Source: Phlebotomus papatasi (lineage: Eukaryota > Arthropoda > Insecta > Diptera > Psychodidae). From it: DNA of 64,000 nt. The notes beneath the pieces were generated by a model. That model did not search any database. It had not been told where the DNA came from and saw only the letters and a list, made by a program, of their open reading frames with translations. Numbering within the stretch: position 1 is the first letter of the stretch; every line of letters begins with the position of its first letter. The position numbers and the translations under genes are program-made. The DNA is taken from NCBI RefSeq assembly GCF_024763615.1, contig NC_077224.1, positions 55,438,712 to 55,502,711 of the forward strand. Direction: 5' to 3'. Shown here in pieces: positions 1 through 11,161 of this stretch.

Positions 1-282
1 ACTATATGTTATCGTGACTACCACAAAGAAAGTTTTATCGAGAAAGGTTCCCAAAAATCAGGTTCCAATGGCAGAATTTTTTAAAAATTTTGAATAAATA
101 TTTCGGAAAAAAAATGTTCAAATGTTGTACTTTTATGTGCTTAAGCGCTTAAATTAAATAAAATTTTTATTAATATTGCAAAAACAGGGAAATTATATGC
201 TGTTTTAATATTCGTAACAACAGGTAACCCCTTAAATACGAAAAACAATGACGTCGAAAATAAATGAGAAATCATTTTCATT
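1..282. other. AT-rich unique sequence
   Basis: No gene, tandem repeat or paired terminal repeat could be made out. The stretch is low in GC with homopolymer runs and ends at the target duplication of the next element. Confidence 0.5.
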
Positions 283-290
283 GCTTACGG

Positions 291-540
291 TAGGGGCCCA
301 TTAAGCCTAATAAAAAGTGACGCTATTTTTCATATTGCACCGCGACTTAAACAAATTTGCTCGTAGTTCCTGTATTATTTTGGTGAACATTATGAAATAT
401 GTATTTTTAGATAGTTTTCAATGCACAATTTCGAAATATATCAGACTGATAAATCAATTCTCTTTAAAAAAAAACTTTCCAATAGTCTTCAGTGCCTGTA
501 TGAAAAAACTTATGGGAAAATGAAATGCCGAGGGGCCCCT
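291..540. mobile_element. hAT-like MITE with 8-bp target duplication
   Basis: The left end reads TAGGGGCCCATTAAGCC and the reverse complement of the right end reads AGGGGCCCCTCGGC, so the termini are short inverted repeats. The 8-bp word GCTTACGG lies directly outside both ends (283-290 and 541-548), with a ninth matching base on the left side. An 8-bp duplication with AGGGG-type ends fits the hAT superfamily; this is inferred, since no transposase is present. The two short overlapping reading frames inside look fortuitous. Confidence 0.6.
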
Positions 541-548
541 GCTTACGG

Positions 549-1130
549 GGTAACGTTTGTCAAAATAGACAAGAAAAACAGCATATTTTTCTGTAATTTT
601 TCTTCAGTATGAATTTTAAAAAAAAATCAAGCTTTTAGACACATAAATGAACAACATTAAAACTATATTTTCTGAAATTTTGATTTATAAATTGAAAAGT
701 TTTTGCTTCTGTGATTTGATTTTCTGAGACGTTTTTGAAAAACAAAAACATACTTTTCTGTAGACGAGATTGTTCGGAATTTGTTTATGTGAAATCCAAA
801 AACTAAATATTTCCTTAAGCAAATGATTAAAACTAAAGCTTGAACTACTTTGAATAAATTTTATTCCAATCATTTAAATTTTTAAATATAGTGAAAAAAA
901 TAAAGAAAATGTAATATTTCTTTTAGTCGTCTTTAGACCCATGTAACCCCTTAAGTTTGATTCTAGACACACTATAAATCAAAATATAAAATTGATAAGA
1001 AAGTATAACACAATACAGAGTATCTTTTGTATTACTCAATTCTATGTAATTTTAGTAATTTTAATCTCTATTTGCTCCCTTTTATTATAATTTTTAATGA
1101 AGTGATAAAAACACCTAAGCACATTATTTT
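549..1130. other. AT-rich unique sequence
   Basis: No gene seen. The word AACCCCTTAA at 945-954 is similar to words at 222-232 and 47773-47781 (AGCCCCTTA), which may be edges of an unresolved dispersed repeat. Confidence 0.4.
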
Positions 1131-1332
1131 CAGACGATATGGTTTGAAGAAGTCATTTTTTTCAATTTGTTATAAATGAATTTGGCCCATTATAATGTTA
1201 TATTTTAATAGCTAGTCCAATGCCTCAAATTTTCTAAAAAAGAGAGCTATGGGTGAAATCCGTAAGGAAAATAGACAAAAAAATTGAATTGTTCGAAGTT
1301 TGAGTCGTCCAAAGACAGCGAGCTTCCCCCTA
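1131..1332. mobile_element. TA-type MITE, family C (left end worn)
   Basis: The right part closely matches the elements at 56424-56646 and 59830-60026: the phrase TTCGAAGTTTGAGTCGTCCA, then CAAAGACAGCGAGCTTCCCC and a TA. The left edge starts inside the inverted repeat (CAGACGATATGGTTTGAAG) and its terminal TAGGGGAA is missing or diverged. No coding capacity. Confidence 0.5.
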
Positions 1333-1408
1333 CTGAATCTTAATAATTCTAGAGTTTGTGTGTCTGCTTGCTATTATGTTAGACGTTCAAGATGTGATTT
1401 GCTTCAAA

Positions 1409-1622
1409 TAGGGGGAAGTGGAGCATCTTTGAATTGGGGCCTTTTTTAAAATTGAACTTTTTCTCCTATTTTTAAACTAAACTGGAGCTTATGATATAAT
1501 CTAGCTACACAAATCAATTGCGAAGCTAAATTACATTCTAATGATACCCATTTCCATTTAAATATAGGGGAAAAAGTTTAATTTTAAAAGTTCCCCAATT
1601 CGAAGGTGCCCCACTTACCCTT
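1409..1622. mobile_element. TA-type MITE with GGGGAAGTGG ends
   Basis: Left end TAGGGGGAAGTGGAGCATCT pairs with the right end, whose reverse complement is TAAGGGTAAGTGGGGCACCT. The inverted repeats run about 40 bases, both passing through an AATTGGGG word. A TA (or TTA) at each end is the probable target duplication. A second internal AGGGGAAAAAG word at 1565-1575 mirrors CTTTTTCTCCT on the left arm. Non-coding. Confidence 0.6.
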
Positions 1623-3305
1623 AACATTCTTAATAAATCATATTAGAAATTTTTATTTCAAAATTAATCATAAAGATTGCAAAGTCAAATATTAACTAAC
1701 CGTAAAATCATTTAAACTGTGCATAACACTTTGTATAACAAGATTGCCTAAAATCTGAATTTGGGTATAAAGCTATGTAAAAGAATTTCAAAATTTTGAA
1801 TGTACCGGCATTTAACGGTTTTAAATTGAAACATTTGATTTAAACCATTGTGTTCGTACAAGAAACATCTTTTCTCCTATAGGCCAAGGCGGTTAAATTT
1901 CTGCACTTAAGAGAAAACAGAAGCACAAATGTATATATCCCCTAAAGGTATTACATTATGGCATTTTCCATTGGACCCAATACAGCAATATAAAAGGAAA
2001 ACCAATGGGAGAGACAAAGTAAAGAAAGATGGAAATTGCCTCTATAGAAGGCTTTTTGCTCTATAGTGTCAAACACGCAGTGAAAGAAGTTGAGAAAAGA
2101 GTTAAATTTGCATTATCGTGATTACTTTCGAGTGACTCCTACAGTCATTACAAATCTTAATCGGATGTTTCTGAACACTCTTCTTGCCGATAGTCGTGGT
2201 GCATTCAACAATATTCACCTATTATCGTGTCGAGGGAACATTGGAATTAATTTAAATGGTCTTTTTTTTACCCTCCAATTTTTGTTGGTGCTTGCACTAT
2301 CTCAGTGTCTCCACACATGAGATTTAAGACTCTCAAAGAACAAGACCTAAGTAATGCTCAGTAACTGTACTTTGTGCTATCTCTTCATACTAAAAAAAAA
2401 GACCACCTCTAATTAGATTCCAAACAGCAGGAAGAGGAATTTTGTGAATTAATTTAATCACTTCTTGGTTAAGGTCCATTAAATCTAGAATAAAAAGATC
2501 TCTTACAGTGGCTTCCTTCCAATTTCCCTGATGAGTATTGTGAAGCTTTTTTTCTTAGCACCTACTCCAAGAGTAGTTTTCTACCCAGTTGGTCGGATTG
2601 AGTGTCCCCTAATTAACTGGTTAACATGACACTGAACCAAACAGAAAGGATTTCGATAAGATCCACAAATTCTCACAGCATTCAACCCGTCCTCTTATGG
2701 CGGATGACACACGGCAAAAGTTCTCTTTTCGACACTCTTCACGATGTTACAATTTTCTGCAGAAATATCTCACCTGCAAAAAGACGAGAAGAGAGACCTG
2801 TTTCAATCTGCTCTGAAAGTCCTCCTCCAAAATGAATTGTGCCTCTTCAGCACAAAAACACACGGTGGAAGATACCAGACAAAGATAGTGGCCCATTTTA
2901 TATGCATAGCAGATATATTTTAAGTCAAATGCTATATTTTGGTTCGTTACCTCATTCCAAAAGCTGCATGCAGATTTGGCGTCAAACACTCTCCTCCCAG
3001 TTGACAATGCCATTGTCAATGTAATTGACATTCGAAAGTATCAGAGGGCAGCTTTCTTTCCACAATTCTCCAATTTGGATCATTAGGAAATGCAAAGAAG
3101 GGTCAGACCTTGCAAGATAAGGGGTTCAATTTAGGTACGAAGCAGTTCCTTATTAACAGAGACAGTTATTCAAATTCTATTTTTTTTTAAATTTAGATTG
3201 TCACAAAGAAGTTGAAATGGTTTTAAGAAAGTAATGTGATTTATTTAAAAAAAATTATACGTAATGCAATTCAATTTACTAATCGAAATCTGAGGAAAAA
3301 GATAT
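1623..3305. other. Unique sequence with a GC-richer island
   Basis: From about 1930 to 3120 the base composition rises and repeats are absent. The only open frames are under 100 codons, lie on both strands and have no recognisable domain. A palindromic phrase around 1966-2008 (ATTTTCCATTGGACCC with AAAGGAAAACCAATGGG) is seen. No gene can be supported. Confidence 0.45.
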
Positions 3306-3524
3306 TAGGGGAAAGTACTCTCCTTCCGAACGTTCATGCCTTCGAATAATGTGAATTTCTGTTACGTTTCTTAAGAGATTTTCTCATGACTGTCACATAA
3401 TTATCAATAATTGATGACAAGCTAACTAATAGTCAATAGAAATGTGTAAGTGTCTTAGGAAAAATAAAAGAAAATTCACATTATTCGAAGGCATGAACGT
3501 TCGAAGGGAGAGTACTTTCCCCTA
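3306..3524. mobile_element. TA-type MITE, family A copy 1
   Basis: Ends are TAGGGGAAAGTACTCTCCTT on the left and its near-exact inverse on the right, with arms of roughly 50 bases that include CGAACGTTCATGCCTTCGAA. A second copy at 14041-14257 matches along its whole length. TA at both ends is the likely target duplication, as in Tc1/mariner-type elements. Non-coding. Confidence 0.75.
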
Positions 3525-3527
3525 CTA

Positions 3528-3753
3528 TAGGGGAAGGTTTTCAAGCTTCGCATACACTCTGGCTTCAAACCTTTGCTATTTTTTCCCATATTTTTTTTAA
3601 TGGATCTGGTCTATGCCAGTATATTTTAATAGCTGTATTAAGTCATACATTTCTTTAAAATCAAAAATTAAGTCAGATTTATTAAAAAAAATATGAGAAA
3701 GTATGAAGTGTTCGAAAGCAGAGTATGTAACGAAGCCTGAACGCTGTTTCCTA
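3528..3753. mobile_element. TA-type MITE, family B copy 1
   Basis: Left end TAGGGGAAGGTTTTCAAGCT, right end the inverse of TAGGAAACAGCGTTCAGGCT. Related copies lie at 10936-11161 and 17121-17276, all carrying CTTCGCATACACTCTGGCTT or close variants. It starts only three bases after the family A element ends, so the two are effectively back to back. Confidence 0.65.
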
Positions 3754-4046
3754 TTCATTTTCTCTTCCAAAAATACATTTTATTGGAAGTAGTCAATTCT
3801 TCTATAAAGTTGTAACGGTCATAATTTTGGAATTGACGAGTTAATTCTCCTCACCTGAATGGGATCGAAGAGAGAGCGTTCGTGTGGAGAGCGATACAGT
3901 CTTGGTCAAACCACAGAAAAGGGAGCAGCGTTCTTCGTGTTCTAGGCTATCCCTGGGCCAGGGTTACAAAGTTTCAAAGACTGTTAATGTCTACTTTACG
4001 TTAAGATATGAAACAGACTATATAGAAAGTCTATATCTAAGGCAAT

Positions 4047-4265
4047 TAGGAGAAAGTGCCTATACTTTGCACGGTTCCAAGCTTCATAATGACTAAATTT
4101 TTCCTATGTTTTTCAATAAATGTGACTCATCGCACCAATATTTTAAAAACCAGGGGAAAGTGTCCTGTTTTGAAAATACATTGTGAAGTCACATTTATTC
4201 AGAAACATAGGAAAAAATTAGTCATTATGAAGCAAGGACCGTGCAAACCATGGGCACTTTCCCTA
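4047..4265. mobile_element. TA-type MITE, family D copy 1
   Basis: Left end TAGGAGAAAGTGCCTATACT and right end GGGCACTTTCCCTA are inverted. The inner arms share TTCATAATGACTAAATTTTT with the opposite strand of the right arm. Copies: 36168-36306 (shorter) and a right half at 57190-57293. The short frames across it are chance. Confidence 0.65.
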
Positions 4266-7200
4266 AATCTATTTTGGATACTTTGGAAGGGTTTGAATAC
4301 TGGACAAGGCTGAACAAATTTATATAGATAATAAATTGGTAATAGATGGATATTCCGAAATTTAATTATATATTAACGTTACTACGAAATCGATTTTACG
4401 CAAATATTGAAAAATATTTCAAATAATTTTAAATAGGCGCACATAAATATAATAAAAAATTAAAAAACAACTTTTAAAAAAGATAAAATTCATTCATTCC
4501 GATATATCTTTATCAAAGCGATTAATGCATAACCAATTTTCTGTTGCAAACCTTTATTTCTAATATATATTGAAGTTCTTATGTTTTCCAGGACTTTTTT
4601 TTAAGTAATTTCGAAACCTGGATAAAGTTATTACATATTTTTTCATTTTTTTTAAATAATTTTAATGTTTAAGGGTAACATTATTTTCAAAGGTTGAAAA
4701 ATCATATTTTCTTCATTGCATTTAACTTTTAATATTTGATTCCTACCGATCAAAGATTTCTTTTCATAAGTAATCTTTGTAGGTAGAGCAATCTCATTAG
4801 GATTTCTTGAAATTCAAATAATTCTGAAGTATTTTTAAAAATCTTGGTTATGCCATATTGCATATGTTTTCTTTTTTGTATATTTCAAACTGAATTGTTG
4901 CAAAATCTAGGTAAATTACCTAAGAATTTTTATAAGTAATGGCATCTCATAAATATTCATCAAATCTTTATTCGAATGCAATTCAAAGAACCCCCTTTCA
5001 ATCATCTACATTTAACACAAAATGTGGAATTTCTTTTGCAATTGCCAAGATCAATTGCAAAGTGTGTGAATGACTAATCCTTCTTAGAGCAACATGGTTA
5101 AGAGCAAGAAATCTTCAGTAATTCATTTGCGTTAACAAAGAGGACAAATTCTCACAAGACTTGGAGACTTGATGGTTCTTGTTTTTTTTTTGTTTTTGCC
5201 TACAAAATGCAGAGAAGTGAACAGCAATTGAAATCACGGATGGATTTGTTTATTGAGATCAAGCAGCAAAAAAAAGAACTATTGTGAGGATACGGGGAAT
5301 GAGGTGCTCCTCGTGAGGGCAAGAGCAGACAAAATAGCAAAATCGTGGGATGAGCTATTTTGTGGATGTTATTTCTGTTTGCTGGTGACTAAACAGGGGG
5401 GATTTCATTTTCTCTCCCGCGCAGCAAAACTGCCTTTTTCCTTCTTTAATTAGAAGTCGCGAATTCCGTATTTTCTTGATTAAGCACTCCTTTTCGGTTA
5501 TTCCAGCATTCTGCGCACCAATCTTCGTCAAATGCATGTTCTTAGTGCCCAGAAGAGAAGGTTTATATACAATCTCCCCGAGTGAATCCCCCCAAGGTAC
5601 ATGGCATTGGATTTCCATCCCAGAATGCCACCTCCGATGCACACCATTGACTTCTTGCCAATGCTAAAAGAGATCTATTTGGTGAGATTAGAGACAACTT
5701 TCCTGGTATAATACACCTCTTCTATGAGCCCATATGACCCATTCGCAATTTTCACGTGGGTGTTTCGGAGTATTCAAATACCCAATCTCTGGCCACCCTG
5801 CACTTCTTTGTCCATTTCCGATTTGAAGAAGGGACAAGTCACCTGGGGGATCACAATTGTGCTTGGGCGAGATCGCATAATTGGCCAAAGAGTCAAGAGC
5901 ACTTTTGCCAAGAAGGTAAAATATGTTTGAAACAATTGATTCTTTTTAATCATTAAATACAAGAAGGACGACAGTTTATCTCAGGTTCACCATCCATCGC
6001 GTCGTCCCGAGTCTTGTCATTTCGTTGTCTCCTCTTTTATGCAAAACTCCGCATGCATTTCTTGCCAAGAAAACCCCAATGGGACAAAAAGACATGCCAA
6101 TGATGGTGCCTTCACATGAAATTCGATCTTCCTGCATTGGCTGTAGTTCCCAAGAAAAATTCTGTGTCGGATGCAAGTTTAAGAATTACGACAACGAAAA
6201 AAAAACGGGGCACCAAAGGTAAAGGAATACCAAATTGCCCCCTTTTTTCTCATTTTCTTATTCATCCAATCATGAATGGGTTGATGAAACTTATTGATTG
6301 GTGAACTGCTGCTTAACTCTTTGTGGTCTTGACACTAATTGACACTAACAGGTTTCGATTGGGAGGCCCAATCGTGTTACCCCCAAAAAGAAAAAAATAA
6401 ATAAATAAAACACCTCACCCTGCTACATGCAAATAAGTCTCCCTAAAGAGAGTCCTTGAGTAGAACAATATGAAGAATTTGCTTCCTGCGGTATATTTGA
6501 AAATTTGATTGCAATCTCTTAATTAAATTAAGATGATTGTGTCACTGTCGATTGGGTTTCTAATCAACCATTAAGAGATACACCTAATGGGATTTAATTT
6601 GTACAATCTACAAGAGATTCTCTTCTTCTTTTTTTCATTGAAAGAAGAAGACCCACACGAGAGATCAAGAACTTTTAAACCAACCTGTGAAAATGTCATA
6701 AATCTCTGGCGGATGAAAGAATAAAAGAGTGGAAAGAATTTTTTCAATAGACTTCGTCTTTCACTCATGTGGTGTTAAATTACATCGAACGATCATTTAT
6801 TACGCATTACGGAAGAATTTATTACTAAGAGCAAAAGAGGCTAAAACCTGAAACAAAATGCTTTCTGTGTAAATTCTCTTAAAATCAATATAAATTGTCA
6901 GGTTTTGAATTTTTTGAAATTTTTGCCTAATTTTTGAAGGAGTTTTCTATAGATTTGCGACAATTTTAAAATTGTAAGATCTAATATACTACAAATTTTT
7001 TATCTTGGTGATGTTTTTTGACGATTTTTTATTATTTAGAATGTCTTTAAATTAATTTGAAACAAATCCAATCTTTATGAAAACTCTTAAGAAATTAGCC
7101 TTAAAAAGCGATTAAAAAAATTATTGTAATTAAATAATAGTAATAATGACTAAAAAATATATTATTTTATTTATTTCTACTACCCAATGGAATACCAAAG

Positions 7201-8824
7201 ACCATGTAAATATTGTATATTGTTTTTTCAAAAATAGTGCCCTTAAGCTAAACTGCAAAAATAGCTTTAAATATCCCCGATCTCTCTTATAAAATTCTTT
7301 TAAAAAATCATCTTGATTTTATTAAAAGTTTAAAATATCTTAGTTTTTTATCTATCAAGTTTAACAAAGTTATTGAGAATTTGTAGTGTTTAGACTTAGT
7401 TTATTTTTATTATAGAATATTTTATTGAACTACTTTTTGTACATTTACAAAATAATTACATTGTAAGTGTTCCAAATCATTGATTTGCTTCAACTTTAAT
7501 ACATTGTTAAGAATATTTGAATGATATTAATAAATAAAAGATTAAAAAAAAATAAGCATAAGGTAATATGGTGCTTACTGATTTAATAATAATTATAATG
7601 ATTAGTTTCAACAAAAAATACTAATTGGCCTTTCCAGACGGTTTTAAAAGTTTTTGAGTTTAATAAATTTGTATTGAAATTGTAAGAATGAACTGCAAAA
7701 TTGACAATTTCAATTCCAATTCTGATAAAGATTCTATCTAAGGAATTAATATCATGTATAATTATTTTTTAATATGTAAAAAAATATCCTTGTTATTGAA
7801 GATATAACACAAATCACCAAAAAATAACTTCAGTTCTGGAGCAATTCCAGAATTAAAAGAGAATTTATCTCATCCACCTACAAAATGTGATCTTGAATAA
7901 ATTAAGAATTTTTCTTAGACAATATAGCCCCTCACACCCAGATCTTCATTGGAACTCTCACTTCAGAACTTCGATTTTGGTGTATTAATTGATTTTCTTT
8001 TGGTCAAATGTGCACACAGTTGTTCCCAGAGAAGATCATCAGACAGGAGTGTATTAATTAATTAAGCAAAATTAATGCTATATTGACGCTGGTTCACCAT
8101 TGAAAACATATAAAAATCCCAACGATATGGTTAGAATAGTAATTTTCTCGATACACGGGAAGCGATTTCTGTGTGGCAACCAAGAGGTGATGCTGCGAAA
8201 AGAATGGGCAAAAATTGATTTAAAAAAAAAAATGTTATAAGATTTAGTGAACAACCCGAACTATTTAGTTCCACTAATTACCTTCTGGCGTTACTTTTGC
8301 TGTTCCCTCTGGCACGACAAGCTGCACAAATTCATCTGTAAGTGTAGGTGGACTTTTTGGTGTTCTTGGCTTGGGTTTTTGTGGTCCTCAGTGATGCAAG
8401 ACATGCAAAAATTGAAGTTAAATGATCCAATTAAAAAAAGGGTGGAGAGTAAGAGGAAATTTTGAGGTGCTTCCGTTTGCCATCGAGAGTTTGATGATCT
8501 TGCCATTGTCGAATGTTAAAGTTTTTTTTTACTGTGCGTGTTGGGTTAATTATATCTCCTTCAAATGACATCAAAATGTAGAATTGTGACTCTTTTTTCA
8601 TGATTCACACAACATGTTCTTCTGAGCATCTCCTGAGAATTGTCTATTTGGAGTTATTTACTCCACTTCTTGTTCTTTTTTCCTGAGACACGAGAGGCAA
8701 AGTCGAGGGGTTTGCACCTCCACAGATACTTGTAATTTGGCAAAATTCACACTGAATATCTTGCTAATGTTTTTCTGGTAAATTCAAAACTCGATGTAAA
8801 TGTTGTGTATTTCAGCTGATATCC
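4266..8824. other. Long non-coding stretch, two AT-rich parts and two islands
   Basis: 4266-5060 and about 6790-7920 are very AT-rich with no structure. About 5061-6790 and 7921-8824 are GC-richer, repeat-free and full of short frames on both strands without family motifs. TAATTA/TTAATTAA words occur at 6518-6530 and 8050-8064. A short AATA microsatellite sits at 6397-6410. I see nothing that supports an exon. Confidence 0.5.
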
Positions 8825-9115
8825 ACTGGTAAAAATAAAAAGGTCACCGAGGATCCTTTGAAAGGGTCACTGTTTTGACACCTATTTGTAAACGGGATAA
8901 ACGAATAAAAACATTGAAAAAGTCATTTTTGGTTCTCGCTCAGATGACAGAAATATGAATTGAATAATAAGTTTACGATAAAACATAATCTATCGTGATA
9001 AATATTCATACAAAATTTCAAGAGATACCTTTCATCAAGAGTGAATCTTTCAAAGGATCAAATATGAGTCATTTTTTCGGAAAAGGATCAATTTGACTCT
9101 TTCATTTTTACCAGT
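8825..9115. mobile_element. MITE family E, ACTGGTAAAAAT ends
   Basis: Left end ACTGGTAAAAATAAAAAGGT is mirrored by a right end whose reverse complement is ACTGGTAAAAATGAAAGAGT. Inner arms share words around GATCCTTT. The same terminal word appears in the dimeric element at 38809-39290. No clear target duplication was found and no protein is encoded. Confidence 0.65.
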
Positions 9116-9185
9116 AGTGTAGGGAACATAGATTCATTAACATTTTTTGAGTATACAATTGGAAAAAAATGCTCTTTTAATCATG

Positions 9186-10655
9186 TAGGGGGAGGCTTTG
9201 ATCGTTCGCACATACGCTACCTTCAGACACTTCATATTTCTCCCATATTCCTTTATGAATCTCACATATGGCTATATATTGTAATAGCTAACCTTAAATC
9301 CCATCTTTCCTGAAAAAATTGAGAGTCTAATCCTTTTTTCCTAGTTTCAGGAAACAAAAAATAAAAACAGGTCCAAAACTGTAATGTTGCTGTGCAATAT
9401 TTCATACGATTGTGCAGAATTAATATCACTTTTCTGAAAAACTACTATCACAAAGGGTAGAAGGGTTATTAGGAATCAGATTTATGTAAAAATCTTTTAG
9501 GCTGAACAGGCACTTTTTGTGGGTGGAACAAAATTCACAAACTTGACTCAGATTCATCGATCGCACATAGAAGACTGCTTCTTTCAGATATTTTCCAGGA
9601 AACTTCATTTTAGATACGATCCCTCATATTCACATCTATTGTAATCTGCCGATTTGATCCACCACTAAAAAGGAAAACTTAAAAATCGTAAAGTTGATAA
9701 ACAAGAAGTAATTTGACTCAAATAGGCTGCAGTTGAGTAATTATTAAGCAATTTTGCATTTCTTTGATATAAAAATATTTTTCAAGCTTGCACAAACTGA
9801 ATGTGCAATGAAAGAATCACATCTGCAATAAGCTCATACAGTTTACAACTGGTTTTTTGACAATCTTTGACATAACCTCACTATTGTGTTGTTTTGCATG
9901 ACAAAGAAAAGAAATTGTCCGTGAGAAGCTGTTTTGTGAAAATTTTAGCTTGTTCACCTGCTGAAGCTCAATATCTGTGCTAAATCCCGATTCCTGCAGC
10001 TGCAGGAACAGAGAAATCTTCAATGATGCGCATTCAAACGTTTTTGTGCATATCCGGCTCCGTGGAGGAATGGTGGAATCTTGTGTGGTCTTCTCGCTTG
10101 CAGAGTTTTAGTCAATTTTTAGCTTTAAAAACTTATTGATTCGTGTAAATTTGGTGATATTTGGACTTTTTAAGAAAGTATTCATCAGATTTAACCGTTT
10201 CCGGAGTGAAATTCTCGTAGAACCAATCAAAAAAATGGTTTTTAATGTCAATAAAACATCTCTCAGAAAAGTTCCAAAAAAGTGATATTAAAATGTTTTA
10301 TTCTATATAAAAATGGTTTAATCAAGTAGATTAGAGTTCCCTTTAAACAATGATGTGCAACTTTTAGTGTCCGGTGCAAAATTTACGGTGAAAATGGGGT
10401 GTTCAATGATGGCGTGAATCGTGTGCGATAATAGAAACTTGATTCATCTATCGGATAAATCGCCATTAAATTTTCATTTTCCTCTGGAGGAAAATCTAAG
10501 GATTTCCTGGAATTTTGTTTGGTGGGATTATAAACCTTATAAGTAAGACATTTTTTTGGCATAGTTGGAGAATCCATACAGTTTGCATGGTAGTCAGAAA
10601 AAATCACTGAACTTGAACATCATTTTTGTATGCGAAAGTTCAAAGCCTCCCCCTA
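9186..10655. mobile_element. 1.47-kb TIR element, TAGGGGGAGGC ends
   Basis: The left end TAGGGGGAGGCTTTGATCGT and the reverse complement of the right end, TAGGGGGAGGCTTTGAACTT, match at 18 of 20 positions, with TA at each edge. The left arm also carries TTCGCACATACGC, matched by the right-arm inverse TTCGCATAC. The interior is not simple MITE filler: three minus-strand frames (10383-10607, about 9817-10107 and 9426-9608) run in order and look coding-like. No transposase motif was recognised. It could be one element, or two solo ends with host DNA between them. Confidence 0.45.
9817..10107 (-). pseudogene. Unassigned minus-strand coding-like frame inside TIR element
   Basis: An uninterrupted frame of about 97 codons lies on the minus strand, with the first ATG at 10021-10023 and a TGA at 9817-9819. 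It has several Cys residues but no zinc-finger spacing, membrane segment or catalytic motif that I can name. Two more short frames on the same strand flank it: 10383-10607, rich in Asn/Pro/Ser, and 9426-9608, with a CEFCSTHKKC cluster. They may be decayed exons of one gene carried by the surrounding element. Chance is also possible for a frame of this length, so no function is given. Confidence 0.2.
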
Positions 10656-10935
10656 TATTTTAATATTTTTGTTACTTGTTTCTAACGTAATTTTAATTAA
10701 ATAAGAGATATTAATACAATTTATTAAAATAATACTTTTTTCAAGTTTGCAAACTCAAAATACTTTTAAACTTACGATGTTATTCAAACTGACTACAGTG
10801 CATATTTAACCCTAAAACAATTTTTCTAAAATCAAAACTGAATTCTAAATGTTTGAAACTATTTTAAATAATTATGAAGCAATTTTTCATAATTAGTTTT
10901 TAATACAAATAGACTTATTTTTTGAGAATTTATGA

Positions 10936-11161
10936 TTAGTAAAAGGCTTTCAGGCTTCGCATACACTCTGGCTTTGAAAACTCACACTCTTCCTATACTT
11001 TTTTTAATGAATCTATTTTTTTTTTTTTTCAAGAAATGTCTTACTTAAGGTTACCTTTTAAAATATATTGCCATATAGGTCATATTCATAAAATAAATAT
11101 GGACAATATTAAATGTTAGAAGCTAAAGTGTGTGCGAAGCCTGAAAGCTTTTCCTTCCCTA
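10936..11161. mobile_element. TA-type MITE, family B copy 2
   Basis: The left arm has AGGCTTTCAGGCTTCGCATA and the right arm, reversed, has AAGCTTTCAGGCTTCGCACA, the right end closing with CCCTA. It clearly matches the copy at 3528-3753. The left TAGGGG is worn to TAGTAAAAGG. A run of T at about 11016-11028 lies inside. Confidence 0.6.
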
